The translations under genes and the position numbers were made by a program. 64,000 nt of DNA from RBG-16-34-14 sp963727535. Lineage in GTDB: Bacteria; Bacteroidota; Ignavibacteria; Ignavibacteriales; Ignavibacteriaceae. The notes under the pieces were generated by a model. That model was not told the DNA's origin. It was given only the letters and a program-made list of their open reading frames with translations, and did not search any database. How positions within the stretch are numbered: the stretch's first letter is position 1; each line of letters begins with the position of its first letter. This document shows, piece by piece, positions 8,257 to 16,433 of this stretch. The stretch covers positions 124,001 to 188,000 of the forward strand of contig CAVSGR010000004.1 in the NCBI GenBank assembly GCA_963727535.1. The letters are read 5' to 3'.

Positions 8257-9807
8257 TTAGTGATAAAACTTTCCACGTTCCAGTAATTCAGCGTAAGGAA
8301 CTTTTGGATTTCTGCAGATAAAAACTTTAAGATGATTTTCGTGCGAAGTAACATAAGGATTTACATATTCGCCGGGAAATACCTCAACACTTTCGAAAGA
8401 TTCTTTTAAGCCTTTTAATTCTCTTTCATATCCAAGCTTTATTGCAATATTGCCTTTTAGTCTTTCTTTACTCCACAAATAATAATTATTGTGCCCGCAA
8501 ACAACCGGGGGAAAATTATATTCTTTACCGAAAAGTTCTAATGCACCGGCTTGACCGTAATTTCCCGCAGCAATTATTGTTTGCTTTTTTTCTTGTTCAC
8601 TTAAACTCTGATATGCAGATAAAACCAATTTAAATTTATCTTCCCAGCCAATTCTGTCTGCCAATATTTGTGGAAGCGGAGGTTTATTACCTTTTTCCAA
8701 CTCGGTATTGTAGCCCAGCATTTTAACATAGGATTCAACTGTACTATAACTGAAGTAGGGAAGTATAATAGGCAGAGCTAACGCAAGCCCGGAAAATAGA
8801 AAAACAATCAAAATACCTCTAAGCCATTTTGCATTAAATCTTAAAATGATGTGTGCAAAGAAAAGTCCGCCGCCAGCAAAAGCTGCCGGGTAAGCAAACG
8901 CAAGCCTGTCGGAGCGGCTTGTTCCGGTAAACATCATAAATAAAAATAAACCCATAAAGAGAATTCCAAGAAACCTGAAATCTTTTGTTCTTTTAGAGAA
9001 CAGTAAAAAGAGAAATCCCGGAAGCCAGATTAAAACATTTGCAGGCGACATTCCCAAAACCTGTCCCATTATAAAAGCAACAGGAGGAGTGTAAACATTT
9101 TTATCAGCGCCAATATTTCTGTAAAACTCTAATGAAGGATAATTATTTAAGACCTGCCAGATTATATTCGGAAGAAAAATAATGAATGCTAATACTGCAC
9201 CTAAAGCAAACCATTTATTTATTACTAATCTCCATTTACCAACTAGAAGTAATGAAAGAACAAGTGCAATGATGAAAACCCCGAAAGTATGTTTGTTCAT
9301 CATTCCGATTCCTATAATGATTCCTAAAACAATCCATCGTTTAGGATTATCTTCTTTAATCATTTTGATTGTGAAATAGAGCAGCAATATTGCAAGCAAA
9401 GGTTCAAATGCATTCATCGAATAGAAACCGCCGAATGCAATTATTGTCGGTGAAGTTGCCATTGCGCAAGCAGCAAGAAGCTGAGCAAACTTTCCACCAC
9501 CTATTTCTTTAGTAATTATTCCTGTAAAAAAAACTGAAGCAGACGCAGCAAGAGCAGACAAAATTCTTACTGCATAAATAGAATCACCAAAAAAGAATTG
9601 AAATACTGTTAACAGGAGGGGAGCCAAAGGTGGATGATCTACATAGCCTGCTGCAGGATTATTTGCACAGGCGATGTAATAAAACTCATCAATAAAAAAT
9701 CCATAGCCTTTTATAAAAGAGGAAATGTAAATCAATAGAAACGTAAGAAGGCTTATAAAGAAGAGATGCTTATTCTCTGAGAGAAAACGTGAAAATTTTG
9801 ATTTCAT
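8257..9807 (-). CDS. GT39/ArnT-like membrane glycosyltransferase
   Basis: Polytopic inner-membrane glycosyltransferase of the PMT_2/ArnT group, which moves a sugar from a polyprenyl-phosphate donor to a periplasmic acceptor. Its first loop carries the acidic pair in FIDEFYYIACANN followed by YVDHPPLAPLL, the family's conserved DHPP element near residues 37-64. About ten hydrophobic segments follow, then a soluble C-terminal domain of roughly 150 residues. At 516 residues it matches the family. It is monocistronic and flanked by repeats. The acceptor (lipid or protein) is unknown. Confidence 0.85.
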   Translation of the reverse strand: MKSKFSRFLSENKHLFFISLLTFLLIYISSFIKGYGFFIDEFYYIACANNPAAGYVDHPPLAPLLLTVFQFFFGDSIYAVRILSALAASASVFFTGIITKEIGGGKFAQLLAACAMATSPTIIAFGGFYSMNAFEPLLAILLLYFTIKMIKEDNPKRWIVLGIIIGIGMMNKHTFGVFIIALVLSLLLVGKWRLVINKWFALGAVLAFIIFLPNIIWQVLNNYPSLEFYRNIGADKNVYTPPVAFIMGQVLGMSPANVLIWLPGFLFLLFSKRTKDFRFLGILFMGLFLFMMFTGTSRSDRLAFAYPAAFAGGGLFFAHIILRFNAKWLRGILIVFLFSGLALALPIILPYFSYSTVESYVKMLGYNTELEKGNKPPLPQILADRIGWEDKFKLVLSAYQSLSEQEKKQTIIAAGNYGQAGALELFGKEYNFPPVVCGHNNYYLWSKERLKGNIAIKLGYERELKGLKESFESVEVFPGEYVNPYVTSHENHLKVFICRNPKVPYAELLERGKFYH

Positions 9808-9958
9808 AATTAAACTCCCCTGAGTTTTATACCAACTTGTTAATCATTATTTAAAAGATTCTAAAATAGCGGGAGAAATTTAATAAATAGTGAATTGAAA
9901 AAGTGAAGGAATCTGATGATAGAAATGGATTTATGATGAACGGGTGATTTGGATTCAA

Positions 9959-9980
9959 TCACGAAAGTTCGTGACTTCCA
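9959..9980. repeat. TCACGAA...TTCGTGA dispersed palindrome (copy B)
   Basis: TCACGAA (9959-9965), two-base loop AG, TTCGTGA (9968-9974), then CTTCCA exactly as in the copy at 8216-8240. It is located upstream of the GT39 gene and downstream of the DUF1361 gene. Confidence 0.65.
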
Positions 9981-9990
9981 GAAAATTGTA

Positions 9991-10052
9991 ATCCCGAAGG
10001 GATGAAATATTTATAGTAAAAAGAAAATAGAAAGATAAACCCCCGTAGGGGT
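9991..10052. repeat. Paired short palindromes, ATCCCGAAGGGAT and ACCCCCGTAGGGGT
   Basis: ATCCC-GAA-GGGAT at 9991-10003 and CCCC-GTA-GGGG at 10041-10051 are separated by about 37 AT-rich bases. I recall the same two-palindrome layout as an intergenic repeat in other bacterial genomes, but this is the only copy in the window. It sits just past the stop of the DUF1361 gene, so one hairpin could serve as its terminator. Confidence 0.55.
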
Positions 10053-10068
10053 GATATTAAGTTCCTTT

Positions 10069-10740
10069 TTATTCCTTCGGAACTTTTATAAGCCTGAAAG
10101 AGAAGTAAAGAAGATTTAGCAAAATGCCGAGCAATATTGTTAGTGCCCATGTTTTTTGATAAGCAAAAGGATTTATAAATCTGTGTATAATATCAGAGAA
10201 TAGGGAAATGGGGCTCGTAACAACATCCCACGAATTCCATCTTAAAAATCTGCCGAGGTAAATTCCAAATCCACTTAAGAACAGATAAAGAATTGTAAGA
10301 AGTATTACTTTACCTTTAGTTAAAAACCCGCTTAATATCTTCTCGATATCCAACAGACTTATGAAACCGAATAATAAACCAGTCAGCGCAAATGATAATA
10401 TTAAAACTAAATCGAACCAAACCGGAGCTGTAGAACTATGACCAAGATGATAAAGATCGGTCAAAATGTACGGTGAATTTGGGAAGAACAAAATCCATGT
10501 TACCATAAGGAGCGGCAATAAGATTTTATTTTTCCTCAGGTTTCCCAATATGATAATTGAGCTTAAAAGCCAGGGAATAAATGCCAGGAAAAGATTCCAG
10601 TTAAGGGAAATAAATTCAATGCTGCCCGTGTAAAAAATTCTAAAAAGTGATAAACTAACGCTAAATAAGCTTAATAGGGAAAGTAGTATCGTTATGCTTA
10701 ATCGTTGTGATTCTATACGTTTTCTAATCATTTCTTTCAT
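10069..10740 (-). CDS. DUF1361 membrane protein
   Basis: A 223-residue inner-membrane protein with about seven hydrophobic segments. The sequence WILFFPNSPYILTDLYHLG near residues 90-110 and RFLRWNSWDVVTSP near 170-183 are the hallmarks of the DUF1361 family, whose function is not established. The start is ATG with a lysine/arginine-rich cytoplasmic N-terminus. It stands alone between repeats and a 405-base gap, so context says nothing about its role. Confidence 0.85.
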   Translation of the reverse strand: MKEMIRKRIESQRLSITILLSLLSLFSVSLSLFRIFYTGSIEFISLNWNLFLAFIPWLLSSIIILGNLRKNKILLPLLMVTWILFFPNSPYILTDLYHLGHSSTAPVWFDLVLILSFALTGLLFGFISLLDIEKILSGFLTKGKVILLTILYLFLSGFGIYLGRFLRWNSWDVVTSPISLFSDIIHRFINPFAYQKTWALTILLGILLNLLYFSFRLIKVPKE

Positions 10741-10879
10741 TCTTTGTCTTGCTGGTTTAGATAATATTGTTAAAAATAAGTTCCGTAATAATAGTGTCCT
10801 ATCAAATGAAATACCATTGAAAAATTGTTACCATAATAGAGAGAGATGTACTCAAAATAAGGATATAATGGGGTTTTAA

Positions 10880-11086
10880 TTAATTGGAGTTGCTAAAGAA
10901 ATTTTTACAAAGATGATTCCTGAGGAGGTTATAAAAATTGATAATTTAGAGAAAGGGATTTTCAACAGGTATTGAAGAAAAGAGTTGAGTTATAGCTTTG
11001 AAGAGGGATATCATTAAACTAAAGTTTCATTTTCTGAGTTTGCCGGAGGTGAAGATCCAAGAGTTTATATCAAAAACGGGGAATAA
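10880..11086 (+). pseudogene. Possible decayed coding remnant in a 405-base gap
   Basis: The gap 10741-11145 has no intact gene. One plus-strand frame reads like protein but is broken by stops at 10973, 11015 and 11084. The three blocks read LIGVAKEIFTKMIPEEVI..., RKELSYSFEEGYH and TKVSFSEFAGGEDPRVYI. All three stops are in one frame without an indel, as expected for an old dead gene, though I cannot name the parent. An alternative is chance coding-like composition; the rest of the gap shows nothing recognisable. Confidence 0.35.
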
Positions 11087-11145
11087 GAAAGCAATTAATC
11101 CCCGATGATTTACTATATCACAAAAAATAAAATTATAAAGTAGAG

Positions 11146-12015
11146 TTATTCATTTTTTAATTTTAGTCTTCCCCTCATTACGCCGCTATCCAGAATAAAA
11201 GCTCTTATTGAAATGGTGGTGATTATTATTATTCCTCCTATGATAGAAATAAAGGCAGGGACTTCTCCGTATCCTAAGAAAACCCAAACGGGATTTAAGA
11301 CTGGCTCAATCATTCCGATTAAAGATGCCTCAATTGCATAAACTCTTTTTAATCCATAACTAAAAATTGCATAAGCAATTCCTATCTGGAAAATTCCAAG
11401 ATAAGCAACCATCCAGAAATCGGAAAAACTGACGGGCTTAAGATTAATTATAAACGGGATACAAATTAATGCGACGAGAATATTTCCATAAAAAATGGAG
11501 CTGAACTGATGTTCGGCTTTATTCTTTCTCATTCCGATCATAAATGCTGCAAATGCCACTCCCGAAAGAAGAGCAAAAATATTTCCTTCAATGTGTCCGG
11601 GGGAAAGTTCACCCATAAAAAATAAAACCATTCCCACAAAACAAATAATAATTGTGATGACATTTATTTTTTCAAAATGAGTTTTGTTAATCAGCGGTTC
11701 AAAAATTAAAATGTAAATCGGGGCAGTATATTGAAGAAAAATTGCATTGGCTGCGGTAGTTGTTTTTGTCGCAATAACAAAAAGGATTAAAACTCCCGCA
11801 TAAAAAATCGCATTAATAAAAGTAAAACCATTTGCATGTAAAACTTCTTTCTTAAAAATTACTGCAAATACAAAGGCAGCAAAAATACATCTGAAGAAAG
11901 ACAATTGCATTGCATCGAGACTGATCAGTTTGATGAATAAACCGCCGGTACTCCAGAGTATTGCGGATGCAAAAACTGCAATCAATCCTTTTTTATGATC
12001 CGGAAGATGTTTCAT
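11146..12015 (-). CDS. EamA/RhaT-family DMT transporter
   Basis: Inner-membrane permease of the drug/metabolite transporter superfamily. It is 289 residues with ten predicted helices formed by two EamA repeats, the first from about residue 10 to 135 (opening with ILWSTGGLFIKL) and the second from about 145 to 280 (GIFQIGIAYAIFSYGLKRV, then IGMIEPVLNPVWVFLGYGE). Such proteins export or import metabolites including amino acids; the substrate cannot be inferred. Monocistronic, facing the toxin-antitoxin pair divergently. Confidence 0.88.
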   Translation of the reverse strand: MKHLPDHKKGLIAVFASAILWSTGGLFIKLISLDAMQLSFFRCIFAAFVFAVIFKKEVLHANGFTFINAIFYAGVLILFVIATKTTTAANAIFLQYTAPIYILIFEPLINKTHFEKINVITIIICFVGMVLFFMGELSPGHIEGNIFALLSGVAFAAFMIGMRKNKAEHQFSSIFYGNILVALICIPFIINLKPVSFSDFWMVAYLGIFQIGIAYAIFSYGLKRVYAIEASLIGMIEPVLNPVWVFLGYGEVPAFISIIGGIIIITTISIRAFILDSGVMRGRLKLKNE

Positions 12016-12072
12016 TCAGTTATTTTTTATTTTGAGGTTAAAAATAAGAAATGATTTGCAATTCTTTTATAG

Positions 12073-12128
12073 AACACAGATGACTCAGGTTAAACTGATT
12101 TTCACTGATAAAAATTAGTCTGCTGATC
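12073..12128. repeat. Degenerate ACAGATGAC...TAAACTGATTTTCACTGATAA repeat
   Basis: ACACAGATGACTCAGGTT, then AAACTGATTTTCACTGATAA and TAGTCTGCTGATCT. It has the layout of a recurrent intergenic low-complexity repeat (CAGAT / CTGAT units) that I recall from many environmental genomes. Only this worn copy is in the window. It lies in the 169-base gap between the divergent EamA and antitoxin genes. Confidence 0.4.
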
Positions 12129-12184
12129 TTATTTAATTCGTAGTAAGTTTTTATTATTTTAATTGAAATAATATTAAGGAAGAA

Positions 12185-12406
12185 ATGTTAAGTATAAAAG
12201 CTATATATGATGGAAAACAAATTAAGTTTCTTGAAAAGATAAATATATCTTCTCCTAAAAACGTTATCGTCACTTTTTTAGATGATGAAAATGAATCATC
12301 CGATATTTATAAAATGGCTGAAGAAGGTGGTTCATTTGACTTTTTAAAAGAACCTCAGGAAGATATTTATACTGACAAGAATCTTAAAACAAGATACAAG
12401 AAATGA
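12185..12406 (+). CDS. Antitoxin of a MazF-type pair
   Basis: Small acidic protein (73 residues) with an N-terminal beta-strand pattern (LSIKAIYDGKQIKFLEK) and a C-terminal acidic tail containing GGSFDFLKEP. This is the usual layout of the antitoxins paired with MazF/PemK toxins: DNA-binding N-terminus, toxin-neutralising C-terminus. Its stop overlaps the toxin start by four bases (ATGA at 12403-12406). Identity rests mainly on the partner and overlap. The pair is probably self-repressed. Confidence 0.75.
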   Translation: MLSIKAIYDGKQIKFLEKINISSPKNVIVTFLDDENESSDIYKMAEEGGSFDFLKEPQEDIYTDKNLKTRYKK

Positions 12407-12747
12407 AACGGGGAACAATTGTCCTTACCTTTTTCCCTTTTACTGATTTATCTTCGTCCAAAAGACGTCCTGCAGTTGTAATTTCAAAAGATAACGAAAA
12501 AAGTAAAGATATTGTTGTAGCTTATATCTCATCCAAACTCCCGGACAGACTACTTGAAACAGATTTTATTCTTGTAACACAAAATAAGTCATTTATTAAA
12601 ACTGGTTTGATTAAAGAATCCGTTTTCCGAATGAGTAAAATTGTTACAATTAATAACAGAATAGTTTCCGGTGAGTTGGGATATGCAGATATAAATTTGA
12701 TGAATGAACTAGATAAAAGATTAAAGCTTGCTCTGGATTTAGTATAA
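12403..12747 (+). CDS. MazF/PemK-family mRNA interferase toxin
   Basis: Ribosome-independent endoribonuclease toxin. The 114 residues begin MKRGTIVLTFFPFTD, matching the family's KRGDIVLVxFPFTD opening. RRPAVVIS follows near residue 22, and the central IKTGLIKESVFRMSKI corresponds to the conserved segment with the catalytic arginine/serine region. The expected antitoxin is immediately upstream with overlapping ATGA. The length is normal and there is no disruption, so the module looks functional. Confidence 0.9.
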   Translation: MKRGTIVLTFFPFTDLSSSKRRPAVVISKDNEKSKDIVVAYISSKLPDRLLETDFILVTQNKSFIKTGLIKESVFRMSKIVTINNRIVSGELGYADINLMNELDKRLKLALDLV

Positions 12748-12756
12748 AGGTTACCT

Positions 12757-13392
12757 TTGAAATATTTATACTCCCCTCCAACAATTATTAAAAAATTTTT
12801 CAAGGATTTTCTCTGGAACACGGCTAACAATAAAATTCTGTTAACTTTTGATGATGGGCCGACTTCTGAAGCAACAGAATTAATTTTAACTACACTTTCT
12901 AAAAATAAAACTAAAGCGGTTTTCTTTTGTGTGGGAAATAATGTTAAGAATCACAATGCGCTTGTAAAAGAAATTCTAATCGAAGGACATTTAATTGCCA
13001 ACCATACTTTTAATCACAAAAAATTAAATGAAATAAGTAAAAGAGAAACAAATGAAGAGGTTAATTCTTTCAATAATATCATGAAAGAAGAATTCGATTA
13101 CGATATTAAATATTTTCGTCCTCCTCACGGAAAATTTAAAATTTCAACAAATGGAATTCTTAAGGAAAAAAAAATGAAGTGTGTCATGTGGTCTTTGCTA
13201 ACCCAGGATTATAAAAATGATTTTGAAACAGTTAAATTTGCTGTTAGGAATTATTTAAGAAAGAATTCGATTATTGTTTTACACGACAGTATTAAATCAA
13301 AACAAATTGTTAAAGACTCAATAAACCTTATAATTGATGAAGCAGCTAAAAAAGAATTTTCCTTTGGAGAACCGACCGAATGTTTAAGATGA
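12757..13392 (+). CDS. Polysaccharide deacetylase (NodB-like)
   Basis: Metal-dependent carbohydrate esterase 4 that removes N-acetyl groups from a glycan or glycolipid. Conserved motifs are all present: LTFDDGP at 29-35 (catalytic and metal aspartates D32, D33), HTFNH at 83-87, FRPPHGKF for the substrate groove, and IVLHDS near the end. At 211 residues it is a minimal NodB domain without a signal peptide, suggesting cytoplasmic action on a precursor. The start is TTG with AAAGG seven bases upstream. It leads the group GT2, radical SAM protein and barrel. Confidence 0.9.
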   Translation: MKYLYSPPTIIKKFFKDFLWNTANNKILLTFDDGPTSEATELILTTLSKNKTKAVFFCVGNNVKNHNALVKEILIEGHLIANHTFNHKKLNEISKRETNEEVNSFNNIMKEEFDYDIKYFRPPHGKFKISTNGILKEKKMKCVMWSLLTQDYKNDFETVKFAVRNYLRKNSIIVLHDSIKSKQIVKDSINLIIDEAAKKEFSFGEPTECLR

Positions 13393-13396
13393 CCCG

Positions 13397-13445
13397 AACC
13401 TTCGAGGTTCTCACTTTGTTTTTCAAATCACTAACCTCGAAGGTT
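13397..13445. repeat. Perfect 13-base inverted repeat with 23-base loop
   Basis: AACCTTCGAGGTT (13397-13409) is the exact reverse complement of AACCTCGAAGGTT (13433-13445), and each arm is itself nearly palindromic. It lies between the deacetylase stop and the GT2 start. It could attenuate read-through, but its layout resembles a dispersed repeat rather than a classic terminator. Confidence 0.7.
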
Positions 13446-13454
13446 AACTGAAAA

Positions 13455-14546
13455 ATGTTTGAAACACTCTTCCTGATATTTGTCGGATTATATTTTATTC
13501 AGTCCGTTATTTTTATGATAGGGACGAGTAAAAAATTTCCCCAAATAAGCGAACCAAATTTCCCGACTGTATCTGTTATTGTTGCTGCAAGAAACGAAGA
13601 AGCAAATATTCAAAGGTGTCTTATTTCACTCGATAGACAAATTTATCCTGAAGGCAAGCTTGAAATAATCATCGTTGATGATCATTCAGACGATTCTACA
13701 GGAAAAATAATTGATGAGTTTATTGCCGGCAAAGATAGATTCAAGAAAATAGTTACCAGCAAACAAATCGGACACCTTAAAGGAAAAACAAACGCTCTTG
13801 CAAATGCTATAGAAATTTCGAAAGGGGAAGTTATTCTTACAACAGATGCAGATTGCGAAGCTACACCTGAATGGGTTTATACAACTGCTTCATATTATGA
13901 AAAGAATGTTGGAATAGTAAATGGCTTTACAACCCAGGACGCAAACAATTCTTTCGGTGGTATGCAGGCGCTTGATTTTATTTATCTTCTTATTGTTGCT
14001 TCCGGAACAATTAACTTTGGTTATCCGATAAGCTGCATCGGCAATAATATGTCGTATCGTAAACAAGCCTATCTCGATGTTGGCGGTTACGAAAATCTTC
14101 CATTCAGTGTTACTGAAGATTCACAGTTGCTTAACACAATTAATAAGCTGAGAAAATATAAAATTATTTATCCTCTTGATGTAAGAGCCCTTGTTAATTC
14201 TGTGCCGTGCAAAGATTTTAAGGAATTATACAGACAAAAGAAAAGATGGGCAATCGGTGGAATAGATGTCCCTATTAGAGGTTTTTTTGTGATGGTATCA
14301 GGTTTTGTGAGCAATCTTTTCACACTTCTTTCTCCTTTATTTTTCTCACCTGTATGGCTATATTTGGTTGTATTTAAATTAACTACCGATTTTTTTGTAC
14401 TTTATCCTGTTCATAAAATTTTAGGACTTACAAAGAATCTCAAGTATTTTTTCATATTTGAGATTTACTATATCATTTATGTTTTAATTCTTCCTTTCAC
14501 TTTGATAAAAAGCAGGAAAGTGATGTGGAAGAACAGGAAGTTATGA
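13455..14546 (+). CDS. Membrane glycosyltransferase family 2
   Basis: GT-A fold glycosyltransferase with an N-terminal helix (residues 3-22) and two or three C-terminal helices (from about 275). Catalytic features are visible: VSVIVAARNEEANIQ, IIIVDDHSDD for nucleotide binding, TTDADCEATPEW (DxD), TEDSQL as the general-base segment and QKKRW, the QxxRW motif of processive enzymes. The 363-residue length suits a cellulose-synthase/chitin-synthase-like or glycolipid-forming enzyme. The neighbouring deacetylase suggests its product contains an N-acetylated sugar, but that is inference. Confidence 0.88.
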   Translation: MFETLFLIFVGLYFIQSVIFMIGTSKKFPQISEPNFPTVSVIVAARNEEANIQRCLISLDRQIYPEGKLEIIIVDDHSDDSTGKIIDEFIAGKDRFKKIVTSKQIGHLKGKTNALANAIEISKGEVILTTDADCEATPEWVYTTASYYEKNVGIVNGFTTQDANNSFGGMQALDFIYLLIVASGTINFGYPISCIGNNMSYRKQAYLDVGGYENLPFSVTEDSQLLNTINKLRKYKIIYPLDVRALVNSVPCKDFKELYRQKKRWAIGGIDVPIRGFFVMVSGFVSNLFTLLSPLFFSPVWLYLVVFKLTTDFFVLYPVHKILGLTKNLKYFFIFEIYYIIYVLILPFTLIKSRKVMWKNRKL

Positions 14547-14570
14547 GTTCAAGTTCAGGTGTAAGTTAAA

Positions 14571-14598
14571 TGACCAATGACAATTGACTAATGACAAA
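14571..14598. repeat. Short TGACnAATGAC tandem low-complexity repeat
   Basis: TGACCAATGACAATTGACTAATGACAAA consists of repeated TGAC/AATGAC words just before the radical SAM gene. It has no coding role and provides no recognisable ribosome-binding site. Confidence 0.5.
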
Positions 14599-14606
14599 TT
14601 TTTAAG

Positions 14607-15603
14607 ATGCTTTTACTCTGTAATTATTATTTAACATACCGTTGCAATGCTTTTTGTGAATTCTGTCATTTCGGAATTCATGAGAATTTTAAAGATACAC
14701 CTTATGCAAAGCTGGAAGATTTCAAATCCAATGTTGAGCAAATAAAAAAGCTCGGCGCAAAGTTTATCGATCTTACAGGCGGAGAACCTTTGCTTCATAA
14801 AGAAATCCATTTGATGGCTGAATATGCTAAAGGACTTAACCTTCAAACTAGCATAACAACAAACGCTTTACTTTATCCGAAGTTTGCTGAGAGACTTGCC
14901 GGCAATGTCGATCTTCTTCATTTCTCACTCGATTCTCCCGACGAAGAAGAACATAACAGGATCAGGAAAGTAAATTGTTACAATAAAGTTTTTGAAAGCA
15001 TTGAGATTGCAAAATCACTTGGAGAATTTCCTGATATTCTTTTTACTGCTACAAATGAAACTTATAAGAAACTTCCGCAAATGCATGAAATTGCTGCAAA
15101 GAATGATCTTGTGCTGATTGTTAATCCTGTTTTTTCTTATTGGGGCAATCCGGGTTTGAGTGATGAAGCTGTTGAATTACATAGAAGAATATACAAATGA
15201 CAAGCTTAATATTTATATCAACAAAGCATTTTTGAAACTCAGAAAAGACGGTGGAAACGATATTAACGATCCGAGCTGCAAAGCTGTAACAAGAGTAATA
15301 GTTATTTCTCCCAACAATGAAATTATTTTACCTTGCTATCATTTCGAAAGTGAGAAAATTAAAATTGACAGACCGATTGCCGAGTTAAGAAATTCTGAAA
15401 AGATAAAATACTTTAAGAAAATGGAAGGACGTTTTGATTTTTGTCAGAACTGTACAGTCAATTGTTATTTTGAACCTTCATTTGCTTTTCCTACAAACCT
15501 TTATGCTATTTCCAGCCTTACATCAAAATTTAAGTATGGATATAACAAGCTTGTAAAACAAAAAATACAGAAGAAACTTTTATCACATACAGAAACAGTT
15601 TAA
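14607..15603 (+). pseudogene. Radical SAM protein, frameshifted at about two thirds
   Basis: Iron-sulfur enzyme that uses S-adenosylmethionine for radical chemistry. The first frame (to 15200) contains CNAFCEFC at residues 13-20, the CxxxCxxC cluster motif, and LTGGEPLLHKE. The second frame (from about 15160 to 15603) supplies a C-terminal domain with cysteines in LPCYHFESE and DFCQNCTVNCYFEP, which look like an auxiliary cluster site. Removing one base near 15177 (GAA T TAC) joins them as SDEAVEYIEEYTNDK. Its stop overlaps the next gene start (TAATG). The substrate is unknown; context suggests glycan or lipid modification. Confidence 0.82.
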
Positions 15604-16430
15604 TGCGGACTTTTTGTTTTATTTTTTTCCTATTGATCGTTACCCCGTTTGTAAATTCACAAACTAAAACCGAATGGTTTCCATCAGGTTTGAATGTTCA
15701 ACCTTTTACAGCAAATTTCTTGGAACCGAGAGCCGGTTTTTCATATATACTCGGGAAGAATCAAATAAGGCTTGACATTGGAACTACAACAGATATTTTT
15801 CTACATAAATATCAGAACAGATCTTTTTCACTCGGAGCCGATCTTTTTACTTACACAAGATTAAGAGGCGAAAACGATTTCAAGTTTCCGGTTGAAACAA
15901 TAGATTATTTGTTTGGAGTAAATGCCGGGTATAAAATTACAAATGCAGATAAAGAAATCGGAATGCGTGTGAGGTTGAGCCACATTAGCGCTCATCTTGT
16001 CGATGGTTCTTTTGATTCACAAAATATAATATGGAGAGATAATAGAAATCCGCGCACTTACAGCAGGGAGTTTATCGAACTTTATCCTTATTATAAATTT
16101 GCCGGGTTAAGAATTTATTTAGGACTTACTTATCTTGCTCATATCAATCCGCCTGCTTTCGGCAGATGGATGTACCAGGCTGGCTTTGATTATTATGCTG
16201 ACGGATTGATAAATAATTTCATCACTCCTTTTGTTGCTTATGATTTTAAGCTTGCGAAATTAAGTAAGTATTCCGGCAACAATATTTTTGAAACAGGATT
16301 GAAGTTTGGTAAATATGATTCAAAAGGTATTAGTATTATTTTTTCGTATTATTCCGGTAAAAGCATTCATGGAGAATATTTTAACATTGATGAAAAATAT
16401 ACGACTCTCGGAGTCAATGTGGATTTGTAA
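15603..16430 (+). CDS. Outer-membrane beta-barrel protein (DUF1207-like)
   Basis: A 275-residue secreted protein with a signal peptide ending near FVNSQ (residue 20) and a run of alternating amphipathic strands ending in an aromatic-rich C-terminus (TTLGVNVDL), consistent with an outer-membrane barrel. Phrases such as RVRLSHISAHLVDGSF and RIYLGLTYLAHINP resemble the DUF1207 family, recalled from memory and not verified. It overlaps the radical SAM stop by one base and is followed three bases later by the M50 protease, so it belongs to the same transcription unit. Confidence 0.65.
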   Translation: MRTFCFIFFLLIVTPFVNSQTKTEWFPSGLNVQPFTANFLEPRAGFSYILGKNQIRLDIGTTTDIFLHKYQNRSFSLGADLFTYTRLRGENDFKFPVETIDYLFGVNAGYKITNADKEIGMRVRLSHISAHLVDGSFDSQNIIWRDNRNPRTYSREFIELYPYYKFAGLRIYLGLTYLAHINPPAFGRWMYQAGFDYYADGLINNFITPFVAYDFKLAKLSKYSGNNIFETGLKFGKYDSKGISIIFSYYSGKSIHGEYFNIDEKYTTLGVNVDL

Positions 16431-16433
16431 AAG

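Noticed and set aside
8174..10052. Possible CRISPR-like array of palindromes
   Set aside because: Repeats differ in length and sequence, spacing is irregular, and no cas genes are present.
9959..10150. 63-codon minus-strand frame
   Set aside because: Made of intergenic repeats (TCACGAA palindrome and ATCCCGAAGGGAT element) plus antisense-frame overlap with the DUF1361 gene.
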